From Phocoena phocoena (lineage: Eukaryota > Chordata > Mammalia > Artiodactyla > Phocoenidae), in assembly GCF_963924675.1 (NCBI RefSeq), contig NW_027077413.1, positions 1,612,001 to 1,676,000 of the forward strand: DNA of 64,000 nt, given 5' to 3'. A program made the translations under genes and the position numbers. Positions 49,051 through 60,734 of this stretch are shown piece after piece. How positions within the stretch are numbered: the first letter of the stretch is position 1; each line of letters starts with the position of its first letter. The notes beneath the pieces are model-generated. The model was given only the letters and a program-made list of their open reading frames with translations. It was not told where the DNA came from and did not search any database.

Positions 49051-50599
49051 TAAGATTTTATGCTTCTCAGAAATGGGGGAGCTGAAAGAGAGGTATCATT
49101 TTCAATGCAAAAGCATTTAAAACAAGATTGAAGCTTTAACCAAGATTATTAGATGTACATCCTTGGAAAGAAATCACTTTGTTTCTCTAATATTGACCTG
49201 ACAAAGAAGACAAACCTTTTCACTGAACTTGCTTATAAGAAAGTGATGGAAATATCAAATGGAAGTGTTAGAAACATCTTATTTTACCCGAGCCTTATAC
49301 ACTGTTCTATGTTAATTACAGTTTGGCTCACACATCTGTTCATTGAAGTTACAATGTTCTCAATTTCTGTTACTGATCCTCCAGAGTGGACGCCAACAAG
49401 TGTCCCCCTGCCCAGTGTCATTGGAGCCAATAGATCGAGACTGAGTTTGGTTCAAAAGCAAAGGAAACTTTATATTTTGATCAGAGAATGGAGAGGTGCT
49501 ACCCTGTGGGCTGTGGGCTGGGCTGCTGTGTAGAGATCCTGTCAGAGTCACTGGGAGGGAGGGGGCTGAGCTCTCGAGGACCTGGTTGGCTGCAGCTCAG
49601 GCTCTATGTCACGGAGTCTGAACTGGGCCCCAGGAGCTGAAGTGTCATCGAGCCATTCTGCTCTAGGAAATCTGGTCTGAAGTGCCGGGTGTGGAAGCTC
49701 TGTATGCGGGACCCTAGGAGCACCTGAAATTAGACAAAGCACAAAGGATAAAAAAGGTTAGACTTTATTTTATTGCCCAGATTCTATTTTTATCTCCCAG
49801 GCATTTTTAAGGGGCTTTGCCTGGGACAAACTTCTCTTCTGCCTTTTGTCCCTTTCCTCATTCTTGGAGTGCTGCGGGTGCAGACCCTTCTTCTGTAACT
49901 GCTGAGTGCTGAGTTAGGAGGCTTCATACCCGTGGGCGAGGGTCAGAACTTCTCCCCAGCAGCCTCCAGGTGACGTTGATTGTCCCCAGGCCTCCTGCCT
50001 CCCTGCTCGTCCGCCTGAGCACCAGTATTGGAAGTGTTATAGATTCTAATGACCTTTAAGGGTCCAGAAAGGAGATGTGCAGTGGCGCTGTGAGGTCCAG
50101 TTTCACCCCGCCCCACATTTGTTCGGCCACCTTAGGCTGACCGTTTCTGCCAGCCTAGATGCTCTGACTGACCGTTTCTGCCAGCCTAGATGCTCTGACC
50201 AACAGTCTGCGCTTTCTTCCATTAGGCCCCTGAATTAACGTAAAAACAGCACCAGGTGTCAGGATCCTGCCCGCTCAGCTCCCAGACAGTCCAGGGTCAG
50301 TGGTGATGAAGGATCATGATGGTCACTGAGTCAAGAGCCTTTGGAAGTAAACAGGAGTCCAGCCGGTCTTATTGGCCACCATCATCAGGGTGTCTGTAGG
50401 CTTTTCTATGGTGACAGCATGATATACGGTTCCCCCGCCAAGATTATTAGCTCCCCTCTGGGTACAGTAAGTACTGCAAGCAGTAGTCTACTCTTTTGGG
50501 ACACACTCTTGTTGTTTTATGAGAGAAACTCCAGGTCAAGTGATGGTCACACGGGTCGTCATGGTGCCCCGTTGCCCCCGGTTATCTCTCTGGAGGTTG
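49051..50599. other. Unidentified island sequence, possibly part of a decayed ERV
   Basis: Mixed-composition sequence with no recognisable gene. A 126-codon frame at 49153-49533 has no domain I know and looks accidental. It lies downstream, in the antisense direction, of the pol remnant, so env and 3' LTR remains could be here. I could not recognise LTR ends or a polypurine tract. Confidence 0.3.
50137..50198. repeat. Two direct copies of a 31-bp sequence
   Basis: The unit beginning ctgaccgtttctgccagcc occurs at 50137-50167 and 50168-50198 without visible differences. A small local duplication, recent relative to its surroundings. Confidence 0.9.
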
Positions 50600-50615
50600 G
50601 AGTTGGAGGGCCTCC

Positions 50616-51650
50616 TCAATCGAGGTCAGTGTGCCCACGGAGCAAACCCTGCAACTTCAGGGCATGGTTGGGGGTTAGGATCACCACGTGGGGTCCGTTT
50701 CCCTTAGAAGGGAGGTGGCCTTTTGGGCTGCTGATTTCCAGGTTTTCAGATACCACCAGTATCTTGGCCAGATGTGGCGGTGGGCCAAGCCCCTTGGTGA
50801 CCATAGTTTATCCTACCTGGATGGCATTCTTGCATTGTTCCATTTCAAGTGGTCCCAGTTTTTGCACTAATACTCCAATGGCGATTCACCTTTCACCAGG
50901 AATGTAAAGGTCAAAGGGTTTAGCTAAATTAGGGAGTTCCAGGGCAAGGGTCTGAATTGACTGCTCTTTCCATTCTTGAAAGGCCACTTCTGGATTCTAT
51001 TCAAAAGGATCATCATCTTTTCCTTTCAGTGTTTCATATAGAGGCCCAGCTAGTAGACTGTAGTTAGGGATCCAGAGGCAGGAAACCCTGGCTTCCCCAG
51101 GAACCCCTAAGCTGTCTTCTAGTTTCAGAAAGGGGTAAGGCTGTAAATTGTTTCTTCCCTTTCCTGGGATGGGCTTCTCCGACCTTCTGTGAGAATGAAG
51201 CCCAGGCAGGTCACCGTAGTCTGTGATACTTGAGCTTTTTCGTGGACAACTTCTATCCTTTATTGGCTTGGTAGTTCTGAGGCCTCCTTAGTAGGGCTGG
51301 CGATCAGAATGTCGTCTGAATATTGAAGGAGTGTTTCCTTTTCCAGAGGTAGAACTTTTAGGTCTTTAGCTGAGCTTTCCCCAAAGATGGTGTGGGAATT
51401 TTTGAACCCTTGGGGCAAGACAGCCTGGAAGTATTGTTTTAGTTGTATGTTGAGTCCTGTCACTCACAAGCCAAAATTTCTTGTGACTCTGGGACTAATG
51501 GAATACTAAAGAAGGCATCAGTGAAGACTAATACAGAATACCAAGTCCTGGTGGTTGGTAGAATGACCAGCAGGGTGTAGGATTTAGGAACTACTGGAGG
51601 TATATCCTCAGTGGCTTCAGTGACTGTCCTGACATCCTTTACCAGGACTC
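50616..51650 (-). pseudogene. Degenerate gammaretrovirus-like ERV pol, antisense
   Basis: On the minus strand, pieces of a class I retroviral pol occur in the normal order. The reverse transcriptase begins near 51645 and includes a VLPQGF motif. Its catalytic motif is altered to YSDD (usually YVDD), in the frame 51260-51463. An RNase H start follows (AKPFDLYIPG, then VLVQKLGP) at about 50830-50950. An integrase C-terminal piece (GPHVVILTPN, then ALKLQG) is at 50616-50804. There are several stops and frame changes, and most of RNase H and the integrase catalytic core are deleted. Gag and env are not recognised. A dead endogenous retrovirus remnant. Confidence 0.78.
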
Positions 51651-51653
51651 CAG

Positions 51654-51858
51654 CAGCCCATGGGGCTCTCGAGGTCAGGCCAATCCCAGGATATGGAGCT
51701 CACCTGGGCAGGTACCCTACCCACACACCAGCCCACGGGGCTCTCGTGTTTAGGCCCCTCCCAGGATATGGGATTCCCTGGGCAGGTCCTCTGCAGTCCA
51801 TGGGGCTCCCGTGGTCAGGCCCCTCCCAGGATACAGAGCTACCCTTGCAGGTACCTTG
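51654..51858. repeat. Three-copy minisatellite
   Basis: Units start at 51654, 51729 and 51794 with cag(c/t)cca(t/c)ggggctc and share cctcccaggata. The first is about 75 bp and the others about 65 bp. It lies directly next to the start of the antisense pol remnant, where gag-pol sequence would be expected. Confidence 0.85.
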
Positions 51859-53159
51859 GCAGGGCTGGGCACACAGGAACCATGCACATAGCCCTCATTG
51901 CAGAGCACTCCCAGCTCACCTGTCGCTCAGATCTGACACAGAGCACCTCAGAGCAGGACTTGAACTAACAAACAGCAGCTCTGACAGGTCTGTGACCCTG
52001 GGCATCACTCTGTGCGGCCTCCTCCACCTGGTCTTCCAGAGACTTCCACTGCACCCGGGGCACCAGGCCTCTGTCTCCAACCACCACCCACCCCTCCTCT
52101 CCCTGACTCCTGGGTTCCTCTCATTAGGAGAGGGTTTTCTTGAAGTTGTCTCCCACTCATGGGCCAGATAATATAATTAGAAAACAAGCCAGAGCTGCAG
52201 CCCCTTGTCTATCCTGACTCTCAGGAGCCCACACCTGTTCCTTGGACCTGGCCAATTCAGCAAGTTCCATTTTCAGCAACTGTGAGCCCCTGAGGGGTGA
52301 TTATTGGCTGGCTTGGGAAGCCTGACCGTGCCGGCCAGCCCTCCCGAGGTGTGCCTGGGTTGAGATCAATATAAACACCGCTCCAGGCAGCAAGAGCCCC
52401 TGCAGCTGTGCCTGACGCCATTTTCTCTGCCCTGTCAGCAGTCTCGGGGCTGGGCTGGTGGGAGGGAGTGAGAGGCCACGGCTTTGTGGGTGTCCCAGTG
52501 TGAGTGGGGCTCTGCTGGACTTTCTGCAGCAGTTGCCAAGATGCTACCTGCTAAAGAAGAGGATGTGTCACCCACACCTGCCGCTGGAATTTCTCCCTGG
52601 GCACAGGTGAGAAAGGAAGAAAGCAGTGGGGGCCGGGACAGCAGGGGTATCTCAGGCAGGGAAATGGAGAGCTTCCAGAAGAGCACCCAGGGCCAGGACC
52701 ATCCTGGCTGGCCTGCAGGCACCAAGTCGGCTGGCATGTTGTCCCTCATGTGGCTCCATGGCCCTTCCTCTAGGTTTTCAAGTCCTTGTACATATTCAGG
52801 TGTTTAGCCTTGGAAGGGTGGGGACATTTCAGCAGCAGCTGGCCTGGGGCTCGGCCCACGTTTACTCACAGATACCTCGGCACGGTCCCCCAGCTTTGCA
52901 GTGAGGACGCTTGTTGCGAGGAGCATGCTGGCTGAATGGGAGATGATTCCCCACCACTGACCAACTTCAGAATTGTTTGCAATTGGAGCAAGTGCCCTGA
53001 AACGGTTTTCCTCTGTGTAACTGGTGGGTTCTGTTCTTTTTTATCTTTTTTTCGTTTTTGGTTCAAGGTAGATTTTATTCCTCTTTTGTGTATTTACAGA
53101 TATAAGCATGGAAATAATTTATTCATATAAATACATGTATGTGAAGGGAAGAATGTTTT
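51859..53159. other. Unidentified island sequence with a TATA-like site
   Basis: GC-richer, non-repetitive sequence. It includes atataaac at 52369-52376 about 60 bp upstream of a CT-rich stretch, which could belong to an LTR promoter. I could not find paired LTR copies. Frames of 60 to 107 codons overlap on both strands and show no known domain. The last 150 bases become AT-rich. Confidence 0.35.
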
Positions 53160-53887
53160 TTCTGTTTTACTTTTTTTAATTTTATTTTTTTTATTTTGAA
53201 TTTAATTTTATATTTTTATACAGCAGGTTGTTTTTGGTTATCTACTTTATACATATAAATGTATACATACCAATCCCAATATCTCAACTCCTCCCACCAC
53301 CATCCCCAACAGCTTTCCCCCCTTGTTGTCCATACGTTTGTTGTATACATGTGTTGCTCTATTTCTGCCTTGCAAAACGGTTCATCTGTACAATTTTTCT
53401 AGGTTCCACATATATGCATTAATATACAAGATTTGTTTTTCTCTTTCTGACTTACTTCACTCTGTATGACAGTCTCTAGATCCATCAACGTCTCTACAAA
53501 TGTCCCAATTTCATTCCTTTTTATGGCTTAGTAATATTCCATTTTATATATGTACCACATCTTTATGCATTCGTCTGTCTGTGGGTATTTAGGTTGCTTC
53601 CATTTCCTGGATAGTGTAAATAGTGATGCAATGAACATTGTGGTGAATGTCTCTTTTTGATTTATGGTTTTGTCTGGGTATATGCCCAGTAGAGGGATTG
53701 CTGTATCATATGGTAATTCTATTCTTAGTTTTATAAGAAATTCCATAATGTTCTCCACAGTGACTGTATCAATTTACGTTCCCAACAATAGTGGAAGAGG
53801 ATTCCTTATCTCCACACTGTTTCCAGCATTTGTTGTTTGTAGATTTTCTGATGATGCCCATTCTAATAGGTGTGAGGTGATACACCA
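53160..53887 (-). mobile_element. 5'-truncated L1, antisense
   Basis: Starts at the left with a T-rich tail and 3' UTR, then gives the ORF2 C-terminus on the minus strand. The plus strand shows gcttagtaatattccattt, tatatatgtaccacatctt and atatgcccagtagagggatt, all standard antisense L1 landmarks. The right end, ggtgaggtgatacacc, is a 5' truncation, after which satellite sequence resumes. No clear target-site duplication was found. Confidence 0.88.
53528..53758 (-). pseudogene. L1 ORF2 C-terminal fragment
   Basis: A 76-codon frame with ELPYDTAIPLLGIYP and KMWYIYKMEYY, the conserved end of L1 ORF2. A TAG codon after EYY ends the frame short of the usual terminus. It lacks reverse transcriptase and endonuclease and cannot be functional. 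Confidence 0.88.
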
Positions 53888-55013
53888 TGGATGAGTCTAT
53901 TTCGTTGAGCAAAGAGTAGGTCTTGTTTATTACGTATTTGGCTTATGGAATGGTATGTGTGCTAATTTCAATCTGTTTTTATACAGCAGCCCAACTCAAC
54001 TTTCCCCTTAAGCAAGCATAAGGTTTTTATCTAAATGTGAGACTCTGTTCGGTTTTGTAATTCAGTTTATGTGTAGCCAAGTTTACACTCCCTCTATTAG
54101 TGATATCTTATGATAATTATCTTTCTTTGTGTGACATATTTCTCTTAGAATCATCATAATTAAATCCACTCAATTTGCTGCTACAGGCCTGATGACATTG
54201 ATTTCACTGCTGAGTGATATTCCGTTGTACGTAAGTAGCACAATTTCTTTATCCATTTTTTTCTTTCTGGGATATTTAATTTGTACTGGACTTGAGGTTC
54301 TTGTAAACACAGCAGCCCTAAATTTTGTGTTGGCCTGTGTCTTGTTGATTTTAATTTTCCTAAGCTATAGGGCCAAAAGTGGAAGTGCCCTAGGCTCTGT
54401 AGCTTTGTTTTTTAGATGTTTCAGGATACACCATGAACATCTCCAGAGTGTCTGTTGGCAATTTACATCCCGCCCATCAACATAACATGGCTCCCTGTTC
54501 TCCGTGGCCTGTCCTGTGTTTCTGGTTTTTACACTTTATTCAGATGGCCTTTTTGACGAATGGGAAATGTGACTTCATTGTAGTGTGGATTTCCATTGCT
54601 GGAGTCCTTGGTTGGCCAAAATGTTCATATGCGTTTTTTCCTGAATTTATTCAGGAAAAATGTATACGCACTTTTTGTCCATGTGCATCACTGTCAAAGA
54701 TCTGCCGCTTTTCATATGCTTTAAATGCAATTCCAATCTACCTCTTGAAATATGATTCCTGCAATTCTGCCTCGTTTTCAAGTCCTCTTTGCAGACTTAC
54801 TTCGATATATTTTTGCCAATAGCTGTCATTTATCTCTGCAGGTTTGTGAATTACAGTGCCCCTGAGCTCCTTTCTTAACTCGCTTCCTTGTAAGCTGGCC
54901 ACAAAACTGCAGGTTTGCTTCAGGCCATAATCAGTGTCCGGCACGGCACTGTGAGCCTTTGGTTAATTCCTCTTTCTGGTGGGAAATTAGAGTTAAATGT
55001 GCCCCTCCAGATA
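53888..55013. repeat. Satellite monomer 29, old partial copy
   Basis: Resumes at the equivalent of base ~108 of a monomer (gagtctatttcgttgagc) and runs to about base 1232 (gcccctccagatacctgcc). The decayed palindrome is at 54612-54682. It shares old marks such as gagctggcc / gtaagctggccac and ctttggttaattcc with monomer 30 beyond the minisatellite, where the young array has gggcac and ctttgtttaattcc. Confidence 0.85.
54612..54682. repeat. Old copy of the palindrome, monomer 29
   Basis: The left arm reads ttggccaaaatgttcat, closer to my memory of the mariner end (gttcg after the A-run) than the young copies are. The centre tgaatttattca is nearly intact. Several mismatches separate the arms. 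Confidence 0.8.
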
Positions 55014-58000
55014 CCTGCCTCACTCCCAGCCACATGGTGATGTATGTCCTCAGGTTTGAGGCCATATGTGATGGGTTCCTCATCTTTTGATGATGTGGCC
55101 CCACTGGTGTGTGGACACTCCTGCCTGGTTCCCATCCCCTTGGTGATGTGGGCCCTCTGGTGAGACTCTGATCCTGTTTGGGTTCCACACACATCCGTGA
55201 GGTGAGCCCTCTTCTCTGAGGTCACTCCTGCCTGGCTGGCACAACCCGCCTTGTTGACTTCGGCACCCTGGTGGCAGTTGGAGCCTGCTGGGAGCCTCCT
55301 TCCCGCGGTGATGAGGCCCTCTGGCGTCAGACCTTAATGGCGGGGTTCCCACATTTTCTGATACGTGCTAAGTGGTACGAGGGCACTCCTGCCAGGTTCC
55401 CATCCTCATGAGCGTGTGGGCCTTCTGTTCTGAGGTCCTAACGGCTGGGTTGCTCACACTTTCATGATGTGGGCCCTCTGCTGTGAGGTCAATCCTGCCT
55501 GGCTGGCTTATGTCGCCTTGGTGACGTGGACCTTCTGGTGGCAGTTGGAGCGTGCTGGGGCCTCCTCCCCTCAGTGATGAGGGCCTTCTGGTGTCAGGCC
55601 CTAAGTGCTGGGCTCCACACATTTTCTGATGTGTGCCCAGTGGTGCGAGTCACTCCTGCCAGGTTCCCATCCCCATGGGCATGTGGGACTTCTGTTCTGT
55701 GGTCCCAACTGCTGGGTTGCTCACAGTTTCATGATGTGGGCCCTTTGCTGTGTGTTCACTCTGGCCTGTATCCCATAGTGTCAGTGCTCTGGGCCTCCAG
55801 CTTGGAGTTTCCAACTTCTCGATTCCTCGCCTTTTTTATTCTATGGGCCCTCGGTTGTGCGTCTCCTCCTGCATGCCTCACTCCCAGCCCCTTCGTGATG
55901 TGTGTCCCCTCGTTTGAGGCCACATGTGCTGTGTTCCTCACCTTTCTATAATGTGGCCACACTGGTGTGAGGACACTCTTGCCTGGTTCCCATTCCCTTG
56001 CTGATGTTGGCTCCACTGTTGTTAGGACAGTCTTGCCTGGTTCCCATCACCTTGGTGATGTTGGCCCTCTGGTGAGAGTCTGATCCTGGTTATGTTCCTC
56101 ACCCTTCTGTGAGGTGGGCCCTCTGCTCTGAGGTCACTCCTGCCTGGCTGGCACACCCTGCCTTGGCAACGTCGTCCATATGGTGGCAGTTGGAGCCTGC
56201 TGGGAGCCTCCTCCCCTCGGTGATGAGGGCCCTCTGGCCTCAGGCCCTAACTGCTGGGTTCCCACATTTTCTGATTCGTGCTAAGTGGTGCAAGGACACT
56301 CCTGCCAGGTTCCCATCCCCATGGGTATGTGAGCCTTCTGCTCTGAGGTCCCAAAGGCTGTGTTGCTCACAGTTTCATGATGAGGGCCCGCTGGTGTGAG
56401 TTCACTCCGGCCTAGATCCCATAGCCTCGCTGCTCCTGGCTGCCTGCCGGAGGTTCCAACTGTGGGATTCCTCACCTTTTTTATTCTATGGTCCCTCTGT
56501 TTTGAGGATCCTCTGGCCTGCCTCACTCCCAGCCCCTTGGTGATGTGTGTCCTCAGGTTTGAGGCCACGTGTGCTGGGTCCCTCAAATTATGGTGATGTA
56601 GCCCCACTGGTGTGAGGACACTCCTGCCTGGTTCCCATTCCCTTGGTGATGTTGGCCCTCTTGTGACAGTCTGATCCTTGTTGGGTTCCTCACACTTCTG
56701 TGAGGTGGGCTTTCTGCTCTGAGGTCACTCCTGCCTGGTTGGCACACCCCGCCTTGGTGACATCGGCCTTATGGTGGCAGTTGGAGCCTGCTGGGAGCCT
56801 CCTCCCCTCGGTGATGAGGGTCCTCTGGCCTCAGGTCCTAACTGCTGGGTTCCCACATTTTCTGATTCGTGGAAGTGGGCCGAGGACACTCCTGTCAGGT
56901 TCCCATCCCCATAGGGATGTGGGCCTTCTTCTGAGGTCCCATCCGCTGGGTTGCTCACAGTTTCATGATGTGGGGCCTCTGCTGTGAGTTCGCTGTGGCC
57001 TGGATCCCATAGACTCTGTGCTCTGGGCGGCCTACTGGCCGGTTCCAACTGCTGGATTCCTCACAACTTTTATTCTGTGGGCTCTGTTTTGTGAGGATAC
57101 TCCTGCTTGCCTCACTCCTAGCCCCTTGGAGATGTGGGTCCCCTGTTTTAGGCCACATGTTCTGGGTTCCTCACCTTTCTATAATGTGGCCACACTGGTG
57201 TGAGGACCCTCCTGCCTGGTTCCGATCCCCTTGGTGATGTGGGCCCTCTAGTGAGAGTCTTATCCTGGCTGGTTTCCTCACCCTTCTGTGAGGTAGGCCC
57301 TCTGCGGTGAGGTCACTCCTGCCTGGCTGGCACATATCACCTTGGTGACGCGGGCCCTCAGTTGGGAGTTGGTGTCTGCTGCGAGTCTCCGTCCCTCGGT
57401 AATGAGGGCCCTCTTGCGTCAGACCCTAACTCCTGGGCTCCCAAAATTTGCAGATGTGCGACCTGTGGTGCGAGTACACTCCTGTCAGGTTCCCAACCCC
57501 ATGGGAATTTGGGCCTTCTGCTCTGAGGTCCCAACGGCTGGGGTGCTCACAGTTTCATGATGAGGGCCCTCTGATGTGCGTTCATTCCGGCCTAGATCCC
57601 ATAGGCTTGCTGCTCCTGGGCGCCTGCTGGGAGGTTCCAACTGCGGGATTCCTCACCTTTTTTATTCTATGGGCCCTCTGTTTTGAGGCTCCTCCTGCCT
57701 GCCTCAATCCCAGCTCCGTTGTGATGTGTGTCCTCTGGTGTGAGGCCACGTGTGCTGGGTCCCTCACCTTTCGATGATGTGGCCCCAATGGTGTGAGGAC
57801 ACTCGTGCCTGTTTCCCAACCCCTTGGTGATGTGGCCCCTCTGGTGAGAGTCTGATCCTGGCTGGGTTCCTTACCGTTCTGTGAGGTGGGCCCTGTGCTC
57901 TGAGGTCACTCCTGCCTGGCTTGCTCCCATTGCCTTGGTGACGTCGGCCCTCTGGTGGCAGTTGGATCCTTTTGGAGACTCCTATCCTCGGTGATGAGGT

Positions 58001-60373
58001 CCCTCTGGCGTCAGGCTCTAACTGCTGGGCTCCCCAGGTTTTTTGATGTGAGCCCAGTGATGCCAGGACACTCGTGAAATGTTCCCATCCCCATGGCGAT
58101 ATGGGCCTTCTGCTCTGAGGTTCCAACGACTGGGTTGCTCACAGTTTCCTGATGTTAGCTCTCTGGTGTTAGTTCACTCATTCCTAGATCCCATAGCCTC
58201 TGTACTCTGGGCCGCCTGCTGGGAAGTTCCAACTGCTGGGTTCCTCACCTTTTTTATTCTTTGGGCCCTGTGTTGGGAGGCTCCTCCTGCCTGTGTCACT
58301 CCCAGCCCCTTGGTGATGTAGGTCCTCTGGTTTGTGGCCACATGTGCCAGTTTCCTCATCTTTTAGTGATGTGGCCCCACTGGTGTGAGGACACTCGTGC
58401 CTGGTTCCCGTCCCCTTGGTGATATGGGCCCTCTGGTGAGAGTCTGATCCTGGTTGGGTTCCTCACACTTCTTTGAGGTGGGCCGTCTGCTGTGAGGTCA
58501 CTCCTGCCTGGCTGGCACACCCCGCCTTGGCGACGTGGGCCCTCTTGTGGTAGTTGGAACATGCTGGGAGCCTCCTCCCCTCAGTGATGAGGGCCCTCTG
58601 GCGTCAGGCCCTAACTGCTGGGTACCCACATTTTCTGATATGTGCTAAGTGGTGCGAGGACACTCCTGCCATGCTCCCAACACCTTGGGGATGTGGACTT
58701 TCTGCTCTGAGGTCCAAATGGCTGGGTTGCTCGCAGTTTCATGATGTGGACCCTCTGCTGTGAGTTTACTGCGGCCTGAATCGCATAGACTTGGTGCTCT
58801 TGGCTGCCTGCTGGGAGGTTCCCATTGCTGGATTCCTCAGCATTTTTATTCTATGGGCCCTGTGTTGTGAGGCTACTCCTGCCTGCCTCATTCCGAGCCC
58901 CTTGGAGATGTGGGTCTTCTGGTTTAGGCCACATGTGCTGGGTTCCTCACCTTTCTATGATGTGGCCACACTGGTGTGAAGACTCTCCTGCCTGGTTCTG
59001 ATCACCTTGGTGATGTGGGCCCTCTGGTGAGAGTCTTATCCTGGCTGTGTTCCTCACCCTTCTGTGAGGTAGGCCCTCTGTGGTGAGGTCACTCCTACCT
59101 GGCTGTCACACGTCACCTTGGCGATGTGGGCCCTCAGTTGGGTGTTGGTGCCTGATTGGAGTCTCCTCCCCTTGGTAATGAGGGCCCTCTGGCGTCAGGC
59201 CCTAACTCCTGGGTTCCCTAAATTCTCTGATGTGTGCCCTGTGGTGCAAGTACACTTCTGACAGGTTCCCAACCCCATGGGAATGTGGGCCTTCTGCTCT
59301 GAGATCCCAACGCCTAGGTTGCTCACAGTTTCATGATGACGGCCCTCTGGTGTGAGATCACTCCGGCCTGGATCCCATAGTCTCGCTGCTCCTGGCCGCC
59401 TGCTGGGAGGTTCCAACTGCGGGATTCTTCACCTCTTTAATTCTATGGTCCCTCTGTTTTGAGGCTCCTCCTGCCTGCCTCAATCCCAGCTCCCTTGTGA
59501 TGTGTGTCCTCTGGTTTGAGGCCACGTGTGCTGGGTCCCTCACTTTTCGGTGATGTGGCCCCACTAGTGTGAGGACACTCCTGCCTGGTTCCCATTCCCT
59601 TGGTGATGTGGGCCCTCTGGTGAGAATCTGATCCTCTTTGGTTCTTCACACTTCTGTGAGGTTGACCCTCTGCTCTGAGGTCACTCCTGCCTGGTTGTCG
59701 CACTCCGCATTGGCGACGTCGCCCCTCTGGTAGCAGTCGGAGCTGGCTGGGAGCCACCGCCCCTCGGTGATGAGGGCCCTCTGGCATCAGGCACTAATTG
59801 CTGGGCTCCCCACATTTTTTCATGTGTGCCCACTCTTGCGATGACACTCCTGCTTGTTTCCCTTCCCCATGGGGATGTGGGCCTTCTGCTCTGAGGTCAC
59901 AACGGCTGGGTTGCTTACAGAATCACAATGAGGGCCCTCTGTTGTGAGTTCAGGCCGGCCTGGATCTCACAGCCTCAGTGCTCTGGGCCGCCTGCTAGGA
60001 AGATCCAACTGCTGGTTTCCACACATTTTGTATACAATGGGACATGTGTTGTGAGGTTAATCCTGCCTGCCTCACTCCGAAACCCATGGTGATGTGGGTC
60101 CTCTGGTTTGAGGCCACATGTGCTGGGTACCTCAACTTTTGATGATGTGGCCCCACGGGTGTGAGGACACTCCTGCCTGGTTCCCATCACCTTGGTGATG
60201 TGGGCCCTCTGGGGAGAGTCTGATCCTGGCTGGGTTCCCTACCATTCTGTGAGGTGGGCCCTCTGATGTCAGGTCACTCCTGCCTGGCTAGCTCACATGG
60301 CCTTGGCGACGTGGGCCCTCTGTTGGCCACTGGAGCATGCTGGGAGCCTCCTACTCCCGTTAATGATGGCCCT
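55014..60373. repeat. 54-bp minisatellite in 11-unit higher-order repeats (about 591 bp)
   Basis: A GC-rich tandem array whose basic unit follows the pattern gtgatgtgggccctctg, then (c/g)tgtgaggtcactcctgcctgg, over about 54 bp. Distinct unit variants recur in the same order. The variant tggtgatgtgggccctc with gagtctgatcctgg starts at 55141, 56053, 56644, 57232, 57825, 58417, 59008, 59601 and 60193. Spacings are 912, 591, 588, 593, 592, 591, 593 and 592 bp. Between 57232 and 57825 I count 11 units. The first interval holds 17, through an internal five-unit duplication and one further unit near 56000. Both ends abut old satellite. The array amounts to about 99 units. I do not recognise a named family. 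Confidence 0.88.
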
Positions 60374-60734
60374 GGAAAAAATGCATATGCCCTTTTTGGC
60401 CAAGTGCTTCATTGACGAGGTTCTGCCACTTCTCTTATGCTTTCAGAGCAATTCACGTCTACCTCCTGAAATCGGATTCCAGCAATTCTGCCCCACTTTC
60501 AAGTCCTCTTCGCAGCCTTAATTCAATATATTTTTGTACGATGTCTGTCATTTATAAGTCTGCAGGTATGTGAATGACAGTGCCCCTGAGCTCCTTTCCT
60601 CAACTCGCTTTCTTGTGAGCTGGCCACAAAACCGCAGGATTGCTTCAGGCCCTAATCTTGTTCCAGCACGGCATGCTGAGCCTTTGGTTAATTCCTCTTC
60701 CTGTTGGGAAATGAGTGTTAAAATTGCCCGTGCA
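60374..60734. repeat. Satellite monomer 30, left part (resumes mid-palindrome)
   Basis: Begins inside the right arm of the palindrome (ggaaaaaatgcatatgccc, to 60403) and continues to the L1 insertion. It covers the monomer segment of about 873-1232, which is also the last 360 bases on the left side of the minisatellite. This segment therefore flanks the array as a direct repeat. Confidence 0.85.
60724..60734. repeat. L1 target-site duplication, left copy
   Basis: ttgcccgtgca, matching the right copy at 61407-61417. The uninterrupted satellite has catttgcccgtgcag here, so the insertion point is defined to within a few bases. Confidence 0.88.

Noticed and set aside
50341..50907. A 188-codon plus-strand frame
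   Set aside because: It lies opposite the antisense retroviral integrase relic, which gives a far more convincing reading on the minus strand.
51611..52171. A 186-codon plus-strand frame
   Set aside because: Its first third is the three-copy minisatellite and the rest is low-complexity Pro/Ser/Leu-rich with no domain. A 102-codon frame overlaps it in another phase.
52361..52440. TATA-like site as an active promoter
   Set aside because: Only a single atataaac match; no paired LTR, transcript or gene downstream that I can support.
55526..58126. Long frames in the 54-bp array (up to 141 codons) with 18-residue periodicity, considered as a repeat protein or zinc-finger cluster
   Set aside because: The C2H2 cysteine-histidine spacing is absent, frames are interrupted every few units on both strands, and the periodicity follows trivially from a unit length divisible by three.
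55014..60373. CRISPR array
   Set aside because: Repeats are contiguous variants of one unit without unique spacers, in an evident mammalian genomic context.
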